Positions 1 to 6,446 of a DNA stretch of 11,818 bases are shown here, piece after piece. Within the stretch, counting starts at the first letter, position 1, and each line of letters starts with the position of its first letter. Under the pieces are notes generated by a model. That model was not told the origin of the DNA. It was given only the letters and a program-made list of their open reading frames with translations, and made no database searches. The position numbers and the translations under genes were made by a program. The DNA comes from Elusimicrobia bacterium RBG_16_66_12 (GTDB lineage Bacteria; Elusimicrobiota; Elusimicrobia; UBA1565; UBA9628). The DNA is taken from contig MGUL01000041.1 of the NCBI GenBank assembly GCA_001800005.1, positions 20,026-31,843 on the forward strand, in the 5' to 3' direction.

Positions 1-465
1 GAAGGCCATCACCCCCCAGGCATCGGGGCCTGAATATGCAGCCTTTCCTTCGTCAGATTCAAGATGATTGACTATCCAATTCCGTTCAGTTGCTCCCAAT
101 TGATAGAGACAGGAAATTCCCAGAGATAGCCCGAGCAACTCAAGAGGCCGAAAAAAGAAGGTCTGGCGATCCGCCGCGAACGGATCTCGCCTCTGCAAGT
201 CCTTGAGACCTGCTTTCCAGGCGTCTATATCGGATTTCTCCTTTATGCTCCCAAGAAACAGACGGTAGCCGCAGGCGGACAAGTACGGAGCGTCTTTAAG
301 ACGCGCGGCGTCGAGTCTTCCCACCGTCTCGGGGACAGAAGCGCCAGATTTCGAATGCACGAACGCGGCGAAACCAGCTTCCGGTGCGAACTTATCAGGG
401 AGGTCGGCAACTCGCTTGTCGAGTACAGCAACTTGAGATCCTAGTGAAAGGTCAATCGCATTCAT
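1..465 (-). CDS. Unidentified partner of the Argonaute, 5' part only (155 codons, cut by the window edge)
   Basis: An uninterrupted frame of 155 codons starts at ATG 465 and is still open at base 1, so the C-terminus is missing. The start overlaps the pAgo stop as ATGA (462-465), and GGTGG six bases upstream can act as ribosome binding site; the two genes are therefore almost certainly co-translated. The protein begins MNAIDLSLGSQVAVLDKRV and looks soluble at first. At about residues 104-121 it has an aromatic and hydrophobic stretch, FFFRPLELLGLSLGISCL, followed by a Trp-containing helix-like segment (RNWIVNHLES). This stretch could be a buried amphipathic helix or a short membrane-associated segment; it is not a convincing transmembrane helix. 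No SIR2, TIR, PD-(D/E)XK, HNH or PLD motif is visible in the part present, but a catalytic domain could lie in the missing C-terminus. Known inactive pAgos are encoded next to toxic effectors, so an effector role is inferred from context alone. I do not recognise the family. Confidence 0.8.
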   Translation of the reverse strand, partial: MNAIDLSLGSQVAVLDKRVADLPDKFAPEAGFAAFVHSKSGASVPETVGRLDAARLKDAPYLSACGYRLFLGSIKEKSDIDAWKAGLKDLQRRDPFAADRQTFFFRPLELLGLSLGISCLYQLGATERNWIVNHLESDEGKAAYSGPDAWGVMAF

Positions 466-2786
466 AGAAACCACCGGCTGTGCCGCAACTTAGTGTTAAG
501 TTGAGCCGGCGACCAATCTTTCGATTGCTTTAAGCGCACCAACAGCTCCGCGATCAGCTTAGAATAGAGAAGCGTGACCGGCAAAGGTGACGGCTGGGTC
601 GATCGCCATGAAAGTCCCGTGAAATTGAACACCTGCCCAGCCAAGTACCACTGGTCCTGGAATGAAGATCCTCGGTGAAGTTCTATGAGAAGAGGAACCG
701 GTAATCCGGCCCATTCTGTTTTAAGTTGACTAGGCCCGTTGACGGAGAGGATTTTTGACCGAGGTCCGATTTTCGCGCAGAACCCCCGCGAAGGAACAAG
801 GGCCCCTTTAGCCTTACCGTTTGAGTTTTTTCCTTGTTCAGCGGAATCAAATACTTTGAACGGATGGTCCTGCTTGATGGTTAGAAATGCGTGTTCGAAA
901 TGGATTGTGGGGTCGAGAGCAGCCACGGCTTCCGCGACGATGCCGCCGACTTCAACATTCTTGAGCGGCTTGATCGAATGAAAGATCAACCGAACCGTGT
1001 CCCCTGCTTTCCACCCGTTTCTCACTTTTAAATCCAAAAGCAAGTCTCGCAGGGTTGTCTTGAGCACAGCCGGATATTGCTCATAGGTGCACTCGGAAGA
1101 ACAATTCGCGAGAAGATAGTTTCCGTCACCCTTGAAGACCGTCGTCAGCCCCACGAACCGCTGACGTTCCGAGAAGCGGTCCCGGGAAAGTTCACAGTGT
1201 CCCATGCCAATGACGAGTTCATCGGACACGGTCGCATCGGCCGCCACTGTCCAAGGAATCCCCCCCATCTTCGCGTACATGGCGACAGCGATGTTAATCA
1301 TGTTGTACTGAAGGCTATATTGAGGCGCGGAAATCGTCTCGTGCCGAGCCTCCTGCACAGGGATTCCATGCGCCATCAATAGGCCTTTGCTCTGAACGTA
1401 TGGGTTTCTATCATCAGCCAGGGTCGAGTGTTCATCCTCGATGAAAACGAGAGCGACATCGGGCATCGTGGTAAGTTTCGCGAGCGCGGCGGTTATCGCC
1501 GCATTATAGTTAGCTCCAGGATTCCCCGGGTCCTTCGCGGGCACGACGACCTTGATGATCGCGGGGTTGGCCAGAGCAAAGTGGCGGGCGAAGCCCTTTT
1601 CATACGGGCCGGGATATTTCCCTGTCGACGGTGGGAAGCCTTTCTGAAAGTGATTCAGGAAGGTTTCCGCCCGTCCCTGAATATTGCTCGGGATTACCGC
1701 CAGAATTGTCGGAGACTTCTTGGGGAAGGTATCCGCGCTGAAAGGGCCGAAGTTATGAAGTCCCACCGAGGGAAACGGGTGATTCTTGGTTCGCGATGCA
1801 TCGAAACAGAATTTAATGGGATCGAAGACTTTAACCGACCGATAGTCATCACTGTTTGTCAACGGGATTGCCCCACCCACTGAAATAGACAAGCCAGGGC
1901 ACACAGCGAGTGGAGACTTCGGTGTCAGCCACCGCTCCATTTCCGAGAGAAACTTCTGCATACCCGGTCCCGCCGTAAAGACGCTCTCTTCTTGTCGTCG
2001 TTGCTGATCGAATTTCAGGTAATTGGCGCCAAGGATTCGGGAAAGAAGTCGCGAGAACGATTCTCTCGATCCTTCAATGCGCACCTCGTTGATCGGAACG
2101 GTCTGAATCGTTTTACCACGCACCGTCACATTCTTATCGTCGAAGGAAACGATCTCACCAAGCAGCGCGGATTGCTCCGGGGCAGGATTGATCAACAATG
2201 CGACTAGTCCCTTCAGCTCGATCCCTGCCGCAGCCAACTCAGGGATTCGTCCCTCGATCTCCCATCGGAAGTCCTGCTGGAGCAAAAGCGCGAGACGCCA
2301 ATCATCACGCCCGAGCACTAAGGACCGGCAATCAATTGTGATCCGGCGCCGAATCTTAAAAAATTTCAGAACTTCAGGCGCATTCGAGAGGCGTTTAGCG
2401 GCAAGACCAACGATCTCAGTCTTAGGGGAAACAATTCGGAAAGGTTTCAGGGAAACCGGCGTGTATTGAGAAAAGAGTGTGGGAAGGAGTTCGTTGACCC
2501 GGGCCGCAATCAGGCTAAGATTTTTGGAAACCTTATCATTGACAGGCCTACCCCACTTCCTCGCGAGATCGTGCTTTGGAATGCCGAGAATCCTGTTGCC
2601 TGCTCGTCTAAGAAACCAGTCTTGAGCTAGCTCGACCTTTAGTTTCTGGAAGGATTCCGCGTCGAGGAATTTGTCCTCGTAGAAAGTAAACTCATCTTTA
2701 TCGGGACGCAGCGAAATACCGAGCAGAAAACGGCCCGTGGTCACAGCCGCTGGTGCCCTTGAAACATTCTCTTTCGTCGTAGTCAT
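462..2786 (-). CDS. Prokaryotic Argonaute, long form with inactive PIWI (long-B-like)
   Basis: Guide-dependent nucleic-acid binding protein, predicted defence sensor in the cytosol. From ATG 2786 it has 774 aa, the size of long pAgos such as RsAgo. The N-terminal half would be the N, linker and PAZ-like region; no clear PAZ motif is readable. The MID domain shows the 5'-phosphate pocket: in this numbering Y463, K467 and Q478 (from YVQSKGLLMAHGIPVQ) and K506 (AKMGGIPW). The PIWI domain follows. Its first strand reads ELVIGMGHCE, with Gly where the first catalytic Asp belongs; the later strand reads RLIFHSIKPLK, without the third Asp; the C-terminus has the typical FTGLSWRS...PVTLLYSKLIAELL pattern. 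It should bind but not slice. The frame can be extended upstream to GTG 2852, but ATG 2786 has AGGG six bases upstream and the likely promoter lies inside the extension. G+C is visibly lower than in the secretion genes. Its stop overlaps the partner gene by ATGA. Confidence 0.88.
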   Translation of the reverse strand: MTTTKENVSRAPAAVTTGRFLLGISLRPDKDEFTFYEDKFLDAESFQKLKVELAQDWFLRRAGNRILGIPKHDLARKWGRPVNDKVSKNLSLIAARVNELLPTLFSQYTPVSLKPFRIVSPKTEIVGLAAKRLSNAPEVLKFFKIRRRITIDCRSLVLGRDDWRLALLLQQDFRWEIEGRIPELAAAGIELKGLVALLINPAPEQSALLGEIVSFDDKNVTVRGKTIQTVPINEVRIEGSRESFSRLLSRILGANYLKFDQQRRQEESVFTAGPGMQKFLSEMERWLTPKSPLAVCPGLSISVGGAIPLTNSDDYRSVKVFDPIKFCFDASRTKNHPFPSVGLHNFGPFSADTFPKKSPTILAVIPSNIQGRAETFLNHFQKGFPPSTGKYPGPYEKGFARHFALANPAIIKVVVPAKDPGNPGANYNAAITAALAKLTTMPDVALVFIEDEHSTLADDRNPYVQSKGLLMAHGIPVQEARHETISAPQYSLQYNMINIAVAMYAKMGGIPWTVAADATVSDELVIGMGHCELSRDRFSERQRFVGLTTVFKGDGNYLLANCSSECTYEQYPAVLKTTLRDLLLDLKVRNGWKAGDTVRLIFHSIKPLKNVEVGGIVAEAVAALDPTIHFEHAFLTIKQDHPFKVFDSAEQGKNSNGKAKGALVPSRGFCAKIGPRSKILSVNGPSQLKTEWAGLPVPLLIELHRGSSFQDQWYLAGQVFNFTGLSWRSTQPSPLPVTLLYSKLIAELLVRLKQSKDWSPAQLNTKLRHSRWFL

Positions 2787-2796
2787 AGCGATCCCT
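2787..2796 (-). promoter_or_regulatory. Ribosome binding site deciding the pAgo start
   Basis: On the minus strand AGGGATCGCT lies directly before ATG 2786, placing AGGG six bases from the start codon. The alternative in-frame GTG at 2852 has no comparable Shine-Dalgarno sequence. This supports the shorter 774-residue protein. Confidence 0.55.
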
Positions 2797-2814
2797 GCCC
2801 CCCTGAAACGAACG

Positions 2815-2824
2815 GAGGGCCCTC
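2815..2824. repeat. 10-bp perfect palindrome at the predicted pAgo transcription start
   Basis: GAGGGCCCTC is identical to its reverse complement and begins about two bases after the predicted start point. Position and symmetry suit a repressor operator or a small leader structure. No matching second copy was noticed nearby. Confidence 0.45.
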
Positions 2825-2832
2825 GAAGGGAG

Positions 2833-2841
2833 ATTATATCA
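2833..2841 (-). promoter_or_regulatory. Predicted promoter of the pAgo operon (extended -10)
   Basis: The minus strand reads TGATATAAT here, a perfect extended -10 (TGn plus TATAAT). The best -35 at 17-bp spacing is TCGCCA, only 3 of 6 matches to TTGACA, but an extended -10 can function without a good -35. Transcription would start near 2826, leaving a leader of about 40 nt before ATG 2786. It lies downstream of the recombinase stop, so pAgo and its partner can be expressed independently of the secretion operon. Confidence 0.5.
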
Positions 2842-2922
2842 CTAGCAGTCACATATGGCGACTGCCAAATTAGAGAATCTAAAGTCCCTTGCCTCGCCAG
2901 ACCGAACGGACTCGAGGGTGTA

Positions 2923-3924
2923 TTACGAAATAAGCGCGGGGCTATTGCGAGGTCTGCTCAGCATGGTTTGCATCGGCGAGAACTTCTTATGCTGATCGGC
3001 GATATCGTGCCGAGCCAAGTGAACGTACCGGCGCGTCATTTCCAAAGTCGAATGGCCGAGGATCTCCTGAAGACTAAAGGAGTCCCCCCCGCCGCGCACA
3101 TAAAGGACCGCGAAGGTATGGCGCAGGGTGTGCGGGGAAAGCCGGACACCATAAATCTCCGCCTTCACACCGTATCGGTGCACCAGCTTGCGGATTTTAT
3201 TCCTTTCCAATTTCTTGCCGGTCCGACCCAGGAAAAACTGCGCCGCGCGAACCAAAGCCTGAGTGCGCGCCCTTGCGTATTCCAGCAGCGCCTGGCCGGT
3301 CCTGGCGGAGAAGGGAACCAGCCGTTCCTTGCGCCCCTTGCCCATCACAGTGAGGGTGCAGTGAAGCCAGTCGATCCTATCCGCCTCGACTGCGATAACC
3401 TCCGATACCCTCATCCCAGAATCGAGCATGAGCATCATCATGGCCCGGTCTCGGAGGCCTTCGACGCTGCCGGTATCCGGCTGTTCCAATAGCGTCATCG
3501 CCTGCTCAGGTGTCAGCGGCCTGATTAGGACCCGCTCCCTTCGCGGCTTCTCCACCAAGGCCATAGGGTTCATTGCGAGATACCCTTCTCGGGTCCAGAA
3601 GCCGAAAGCGCATCGCAGCCCTCCAAAGGTCCGAAACACCGTCTCCGAGGCTTGTCCGCGCTGGCGAAGGTACACCAGGAAATCGCGAAGGTGCACCGTC
3701 TTTACAGCCTGAAGCTCACGGATTCCCCGTGAGTACTGGAATGCGGTGAGGTCACGGAGAATAAACCCGTACCAATCGACCGTTCCTGGCGAGAGGTTTA
3801 GCGCTTGGCAGCGCGAAACGAAGGCGGCACAGGCGTCCTTGACGGTTATCACCACCAACCTCGCTTGCAGCGCCGGCACCGGGACGGCAATCTCGGTCAC
3901 TCTGGAATCCGGGGCATATCTCAT
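2923..3924 (-). CDS. Tyrosine recombinase / integrase (XerC/D-like)
   Basis: A 333-aa site-specific DNA recombinase of the phage-integrase superfamily, probably mediating integration and excision of the element or a segment of it. The N-terminal SAM-like core-binding domain spans roughly residues 25-115. The catalytic domain shows the complete set: Arg172 in DSGMRVSEV, Lys196 in GKGRKERL, His265 and Arg268 in SPHTLRHTF, His291 in LGHSTLEMTRRY, and nucleophile Tyr300. The integron-integrase-specific insertion is not seen, so it is more like ICE, transposon or Xer recombinases. It starts 3 nt after the virB10 stop with GGAG upstream, so it reads as the last gene of the secretion operon, an unusual place for an integrase. 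The 70-nt stretch after it leads into the pAgo promoter. No attachment-site repeat or tRNA end could be identified beside it. The normal length and intact catalytic residues argue that it is functional. Confidence 0.92.
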   Translation of the reverse strand: MRYAPDSRVTEIAVPVPALQARLVVITVKDACAAFVSRCQALNLSPGTVDWYGFILRDLTAFQYSRGIRELQAVKTVHLRDFLVYLRQRGQASETVFRTFGGLRCAFGFWTREGYLAMNPMALVEKPRRERVLIRPLTPEQAMTLLEQPDTGSVEGLRDRAMMMLMLDSGMRVSEVIAVEADRIDWLHCTLTVMGKGRKERLVPFSARTGQALLEYARARTQALVRAAQFFLGRTGKKLERNKIRKLVHRYGVKAEIYGVRLSPHTLRHTFAVLYVRGGGDSFSLQEILGHSTLEMTRRYVHLARHDIADQHKKFSPMQTMLSRPRNSPALIS

Positions 3925-3927
3925 TCT

Positions 3928-4608
3928 TCAATACTCCAACCGTTGGGGGATGTAGACGCGCAGACCCGTCTCGGCCTCGATCGTGATGCTCTGCGTCACC
4001 TCTTGGCGTTGGACGTCCAACTCCTTGACCGCTTCCTGGGTGAGCCCCTGCGTCGCCGAGGAGGCGATGGGGCTGACTCCGCTCATCTCTAGGGCGGACT
4101 GGGTCCCGTTGACGAAAGAGCGCAGCACGGTGTTGGCGACCGCCGCGTCCTTGTGGGTCTCGACCTTCCCCTTGAGGCCCGCCGCGCCGTCGAGCGACAG
4201 GGCCATGCCCGTGAACTTCACTTCGTCGCCCTTCTCGAAGACGAGCGTGTGGAAGTTGACGAGAACGCGGTCGTGGCTTTTGAGGACCGCGACCGTGCCG
4301 ATGGCGCGCGTACCCGCCGGGATGACCACGCGCCTCTGGTAGACCACGTCGCGCTCCACGGCGGCGATCGCGGGGGTCTCGACGTTGAAGCTGAAGATCG
4401 CGTTCTCCAGCCGGACCGGAAAGGTGAACCCGGTCGGAAGGAAGTAGTTGGTCTTCATGGGCGTCTTCTGCGTGACGCCCTTGAAGCCTTCGGGCGGCCC
4501 CGAAGTCTCCTTCTTCTCCCGGAACGCGCGGCGGACGACCGTCTCCTGGGCCGAGACGGGCGCCGCCGCGAACAGGACCGCCGCCAACAGCTTAGGGAAG
4601 CAGGTCAT
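3928..4608 (-). CDS. VirB10/TrbI-like T4SS protein, short form with signal peptide
   Basis: A 226-aa protein matching the C-terminal domain of VirB10/TrbI, which forms the outer-membrane-side core of the T4SS. The conserved pattern is readable: GFTFPVRLENAIFS, VETPAIAAVERDVVY, IPAGTRAIGTVAVL, then DRVLVNFHTLVFEKGDEVKFTG (in two parts) and a final strand ending GLRVYIPQRLEY. Family members are usually much longer, with a cytosolic tail, an inner-membrane helix and a proline-rich spacer before this domain. Here these are absent; instead the protein begins with a Sec-type signal peptide (MTCFPKLLAAVLFAAAPVSA, likely cut before Gln21). It would then be a free periplasmic or outer-membrane protein rather than an envelope-spanning one, unless the segment stays as an anchor. 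The start lies 17 nt inside the preceding gene and has no obvious Shine-Dalgarno, suggesting translational coupling. No broken upstream VirB10 piece is seen. Confidence 0.82.
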   Translation of the reverse strand: MTCFPKLLAAVLFAAAPVSAQETVVRRAFREKKETSGPPEGFKGVTQKTPMKTNYFLPTGFTFPVRLENAIFSFNVETPAIAAVERDVVYQRRVVIPAGTRAIGTVAVLKSHDRVLVNFHTLVFEKGDEVKFTGMALSLDGAAGLKGKVETHKDAAVANTVLRSFVNGTQSALEMSGVSPIASSATQGLTQEAVKELDVQRQEVTQSITIEAETGLRVYIPQRLEY

Positions 4609-4996
4609 TGAAGGCGAAGTGGAAGTAGGCTTTGCGGTACACTTCGCGGGCCAGCGCGTCGCGGTACTCCTCGGGCTTGCCCAGGCGGGCCAGGGCGACC
4701 GGATGCTCGAAGGCGAAGTCGAGCGCCGCGTTGATGATGTCCGAGGCGCTCAGCGCCGGCATCAGCCGCGGACGCTCGCGGTTGTAGTCCTTCATCACGC
4801 GCTTGAGCTCGTCGACGTGCTCGTCGCGCAGCACGAACCTGTCGTGCCGGTTGGTGAAGATGCCCTCGTAGCGCCGCTTGTAGTCGAAGCGGAACAAAGG
4901 GACGACGACCGGCTTGGCCTGGACGCTGGGCGGCAAGGGCCTGAGCACGGGCATGGGCGGAAGGTACGGCAACGGCGGCAGTGGTGAGTGGTTCAT
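4592..4996 (-). CDS. Small protein with proline-rich N-terminus and possible ribbon-helix-helix
   Basis: A 134-aa protein of unknown family. Residues 1-32 are very rich in proline (PPLPYLPPMPVLRPLPP) with no signal peptide or membrane helix. The middle has a basic RFDYKRRYEG stretch. The segment RFVLRDEHVDELKRVM followed by LSASDIINAALDFAFEHP has the strand-helix-helix rhythm of ribbon-helix-helix DNA-binding proteins, many of which are plasmid or ICE accessory and relaxosome factors; this is a by-eye resemblance only. It sits 3 nt after the preceding gene and overlaps virB10 by 17 nt, so it belongs to the operon. Its start lacks a clear Shine-Dalgarno. The position just before VirB10 could instead indicate a structural T4SS accessory role. 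It is not an N-terminal fragment of VirB10, since it has no membrane helix. Confidence 0.7.
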   Translation of the reverse strand: MNHSPLPPLPYLPPMPVLRPLPPSVQAKPVVVPLFRFDYKRRYEGIFTNRHDRFVLRDEHVDELKRVMKDYNRERPRLMPALSASDIINAALDFAFEHPVALARLGKPEEYRDALAREVYRKAYFHFAFNDLLP

Positions 4997-4999
4997 GTT

Positions 5000-5818
5000 C
5001 TAGAACGGATAGGGGACGGCCAGCTCGACTATTCGCCCCTTCTCCTTATCCTCCTTGAGTGCGACATGGACGGCGGCCCCGGTCCGGGGCTTTTCGAAGA
5101 CGACAAAACCTTCCCGCGTGCGACCCGGCTCGACGAAGAGCCGGACGAAGGATTTCGAGCCGATCACATCTTGGCCGGAGCGCAAGGCGAGCTCGCGCAC
5201 GAAGAAGTCCTCGCCGCCGCGATTAGTCACGGAAACCTTGAGGATGCAGCGTCCATCGGAGCGGCTCAAACCCCGCAGACGCAGGACGATCGAGTCCTGC
5301 GCGGCGCTCGCGTTCAGAGAGTATTTCGCCGGGTCCCTCTCGTAGGTATCGCCCACTGAATCTAACGTTTCAGGCGCGGGAGTCGCGGCTTGAGTCGGCG
5401 CGGACGCCTCCGGCTTGACCGCGGCCGAACTTGCGGCCACTGCCGCCGGATCCACCGGAGGGCCAACTCTTCGCGGTTTGACGCGCACCTTTTGCGCGGC
5501 GGTCTTCTCGACGGGCTTCTTGGGCGTGGTCAAAGACTCGACCCTACTCAGGAGGGCGTTGGCCTCGATCGGCGTATACCTCTGACGCACGGCCTGGGCC
5601 ACCAGTCCCCAGGTATCAGCGCCCGTCGTGCCTGGACCTTTCACAGCCGAAGTCGATGCCTGCGTCGCCTCAAAGGCGCCCACGAAGCCTTCCAACCGCT
5701 GGTACTGCGTCCGCGCCAGGCGCTCCGCGCCGATAGGCAGGCTGAACGCGACCGCGAGGATCGCGCTCGCCAGTACCAGCAGGAACGCCGGGGCGTTATC
5801 GCTTAAAGACGCTCTCAT
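5000..5818 (-). CDS. Membrane-anchored T4SS-associated protein at the VirB9 position (family not recognised)
   Basis: A 272-aa protein. Residues 12-30 (FLLVLASAILAVAFSLPIG) form a signal-anchor or signal peptide. Next come a predicted helical segment, then a low-complexity Ala/Pro/Lys linker (about 95-150), and finally a beta-rich domain (about 165-272) that reads like an Ig-like sandwich: VLRLRGLSR, CILKVSVTNRGGEDFFVREL, FVRLFVEPGRTREGFVVFE. This architecture fits a periplasmic protein tethered to the inner membrane. In vir-ordered operons VirB9 lies between VirB8 and VirB10, so it may be a functional replacement, but VirB9 signature motifs are not seen and the assignment is positional only. 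It overlaps virB8 by 23 nt, and AGGA lies six bases before its ATG. Confidence 0.78.
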   Translation of the reverse strand: MRASLSDNAPAFLLVLASAILAVAFSLPIGAERLARTQYQRLEGFVGAFEATQASTSAVKGPGTTGADTWGLVAQAVRQRYTPIEANALLSRVESLTTPKKPVEKTAAQKVRVKPRRVGPPVDPAAVAASSAAVKPEASAPTQAATPAPETLDSVGDTYERDPAKYSLNASAAQDSIVLRLRGLSRSDGRCILKVSVTNRGGEDFFVRELALRSGQDVIGSKSFVRLFVEPGRTREGFVVFEKPRTGAAVHVALKEDKEKGRIVELAVPYPF

Positions 5819-6446
5819 GGAAATCCTGGACGAGAATGCCGTAGGGCGACTCCTGGGAGCGAGGGACCTTGAGGAGCACGATGTCGTGCTCGAAGACCAC
5901 CTCGCCGGCCGCCGCGTCGGGCTTGTAGGAGCCCACTTGTCGGTAGCCCTTCACCTTGCACTCGAAAACCTCGGACGTGTCCCGAATGACGCGCAGCTCG
6001 GTCAGGAACAACGTCGTCTTGGTCTGGTTCGCCTTCAGGTTCTCGACCGTGTTCTCGCGCTTGAGGAGGTCGTTGGCCTTGGTTTGGAACTCGGGCGTCA
6101 TCATCGTGAAGGCCAGGCGAAGATCGGCGTCATAGGTGTAGGCGTTGAGCTCGATGAAGAAGCGCTCGAAGAGAGCTAGGAAGTTTCGGACTTCAGCTTC
6201 CCCCACCGGCGGTTGGCGGTCGACGCCCGACTGCGTGACCGACTGCCCGCTGCCGTCTACCTTGATGACGATAGGCGGCCGGCGCGACTGGACGCGCAGC
6301 AGGGCCAGCGCGAGGATCGCCACGGTGATCGCGAGCCATAGCGCGGTCCATAGCGCCTTGTTCGCGCTCTCAAGGCCGCCCCACACCTCGTAGTAGGCGG
6401 GTCGGCCGAGCGGAAGCGTCGCGGAATCGGTAGTGGAGGTCGTCAC
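5796..6446 (-). CDS. VirB8/TrbF-like inner-membrane T4SS protein
   Basis: A 216-aa bitopic assembly factor of the T4SS inner-membrane complex. It has a short cytosolic N-terminus, one transmembrane helix at about residues 31-52 (ALWTALWLAITVAILALALL), and a periplasmic NTF2-like domain that in this family dimerises and contacts VirB10 and other subunits. The periplasmic part shows the typical long helix with FLALFERFFIELNAYTYD and later strands including EVFECKVKGYRQVG. Length matches the family. The start is GTG, overlapping the virB6 stop as GTGA, with AGAGGT/AAGG upstream. It follows VirB6, as in vir operons. Confidence 0.85.
   Translation of the reverse strand: MTTSTTDSATLPLGRPAYYEVWGGLESANKALWTALWLAITVAILALALLRVQSRRPPIVIKVDGSGQSVTQSGVDRQPPVGEAEVRNFLALFERFFIELNAYTYDADLRLAFTMMTPEFQTKANDLLKRENTVENLKANQTKTTLFLTELRVIRDTSEVFECKVKGYRQVGSYKPDAAAGEVVFEHDIVLLKVPRSQESPYGILVQDFHESVFKR

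Noticed and set aside
243..431. 62-codon minus-strand frame near the left edge
   Set aside because: It overlaps, in another frame, the 155-codon partner frame that is coupled to pAgo by ATGA.
2870..2882. Short inverted repeat TTAGA-GAA-TCTAA just after the recombinase gene, considered as an integrase core or terminator
   Set aside because: Five-base arms in A+T-rich sequence are expected by chance. No second copy or tRNA end was found to support an attachment site, and there is no U tract.
2737..3492. 251-codon plus-strand frame across the recombinase 3' end and pAgo start
   Set aside because: It is antisense to two well-supported genes and to the predicted promoter, and shows no recognisable motif.
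3928..4996. The 134-aa protein plus the short VirB10 as one frameshifted VirB10
   Set aside because: The 134-aa protein has no membrane helix, and VirB10 has its own signal peptide directly after its ATG. This looks like two genuine overlapping genes.
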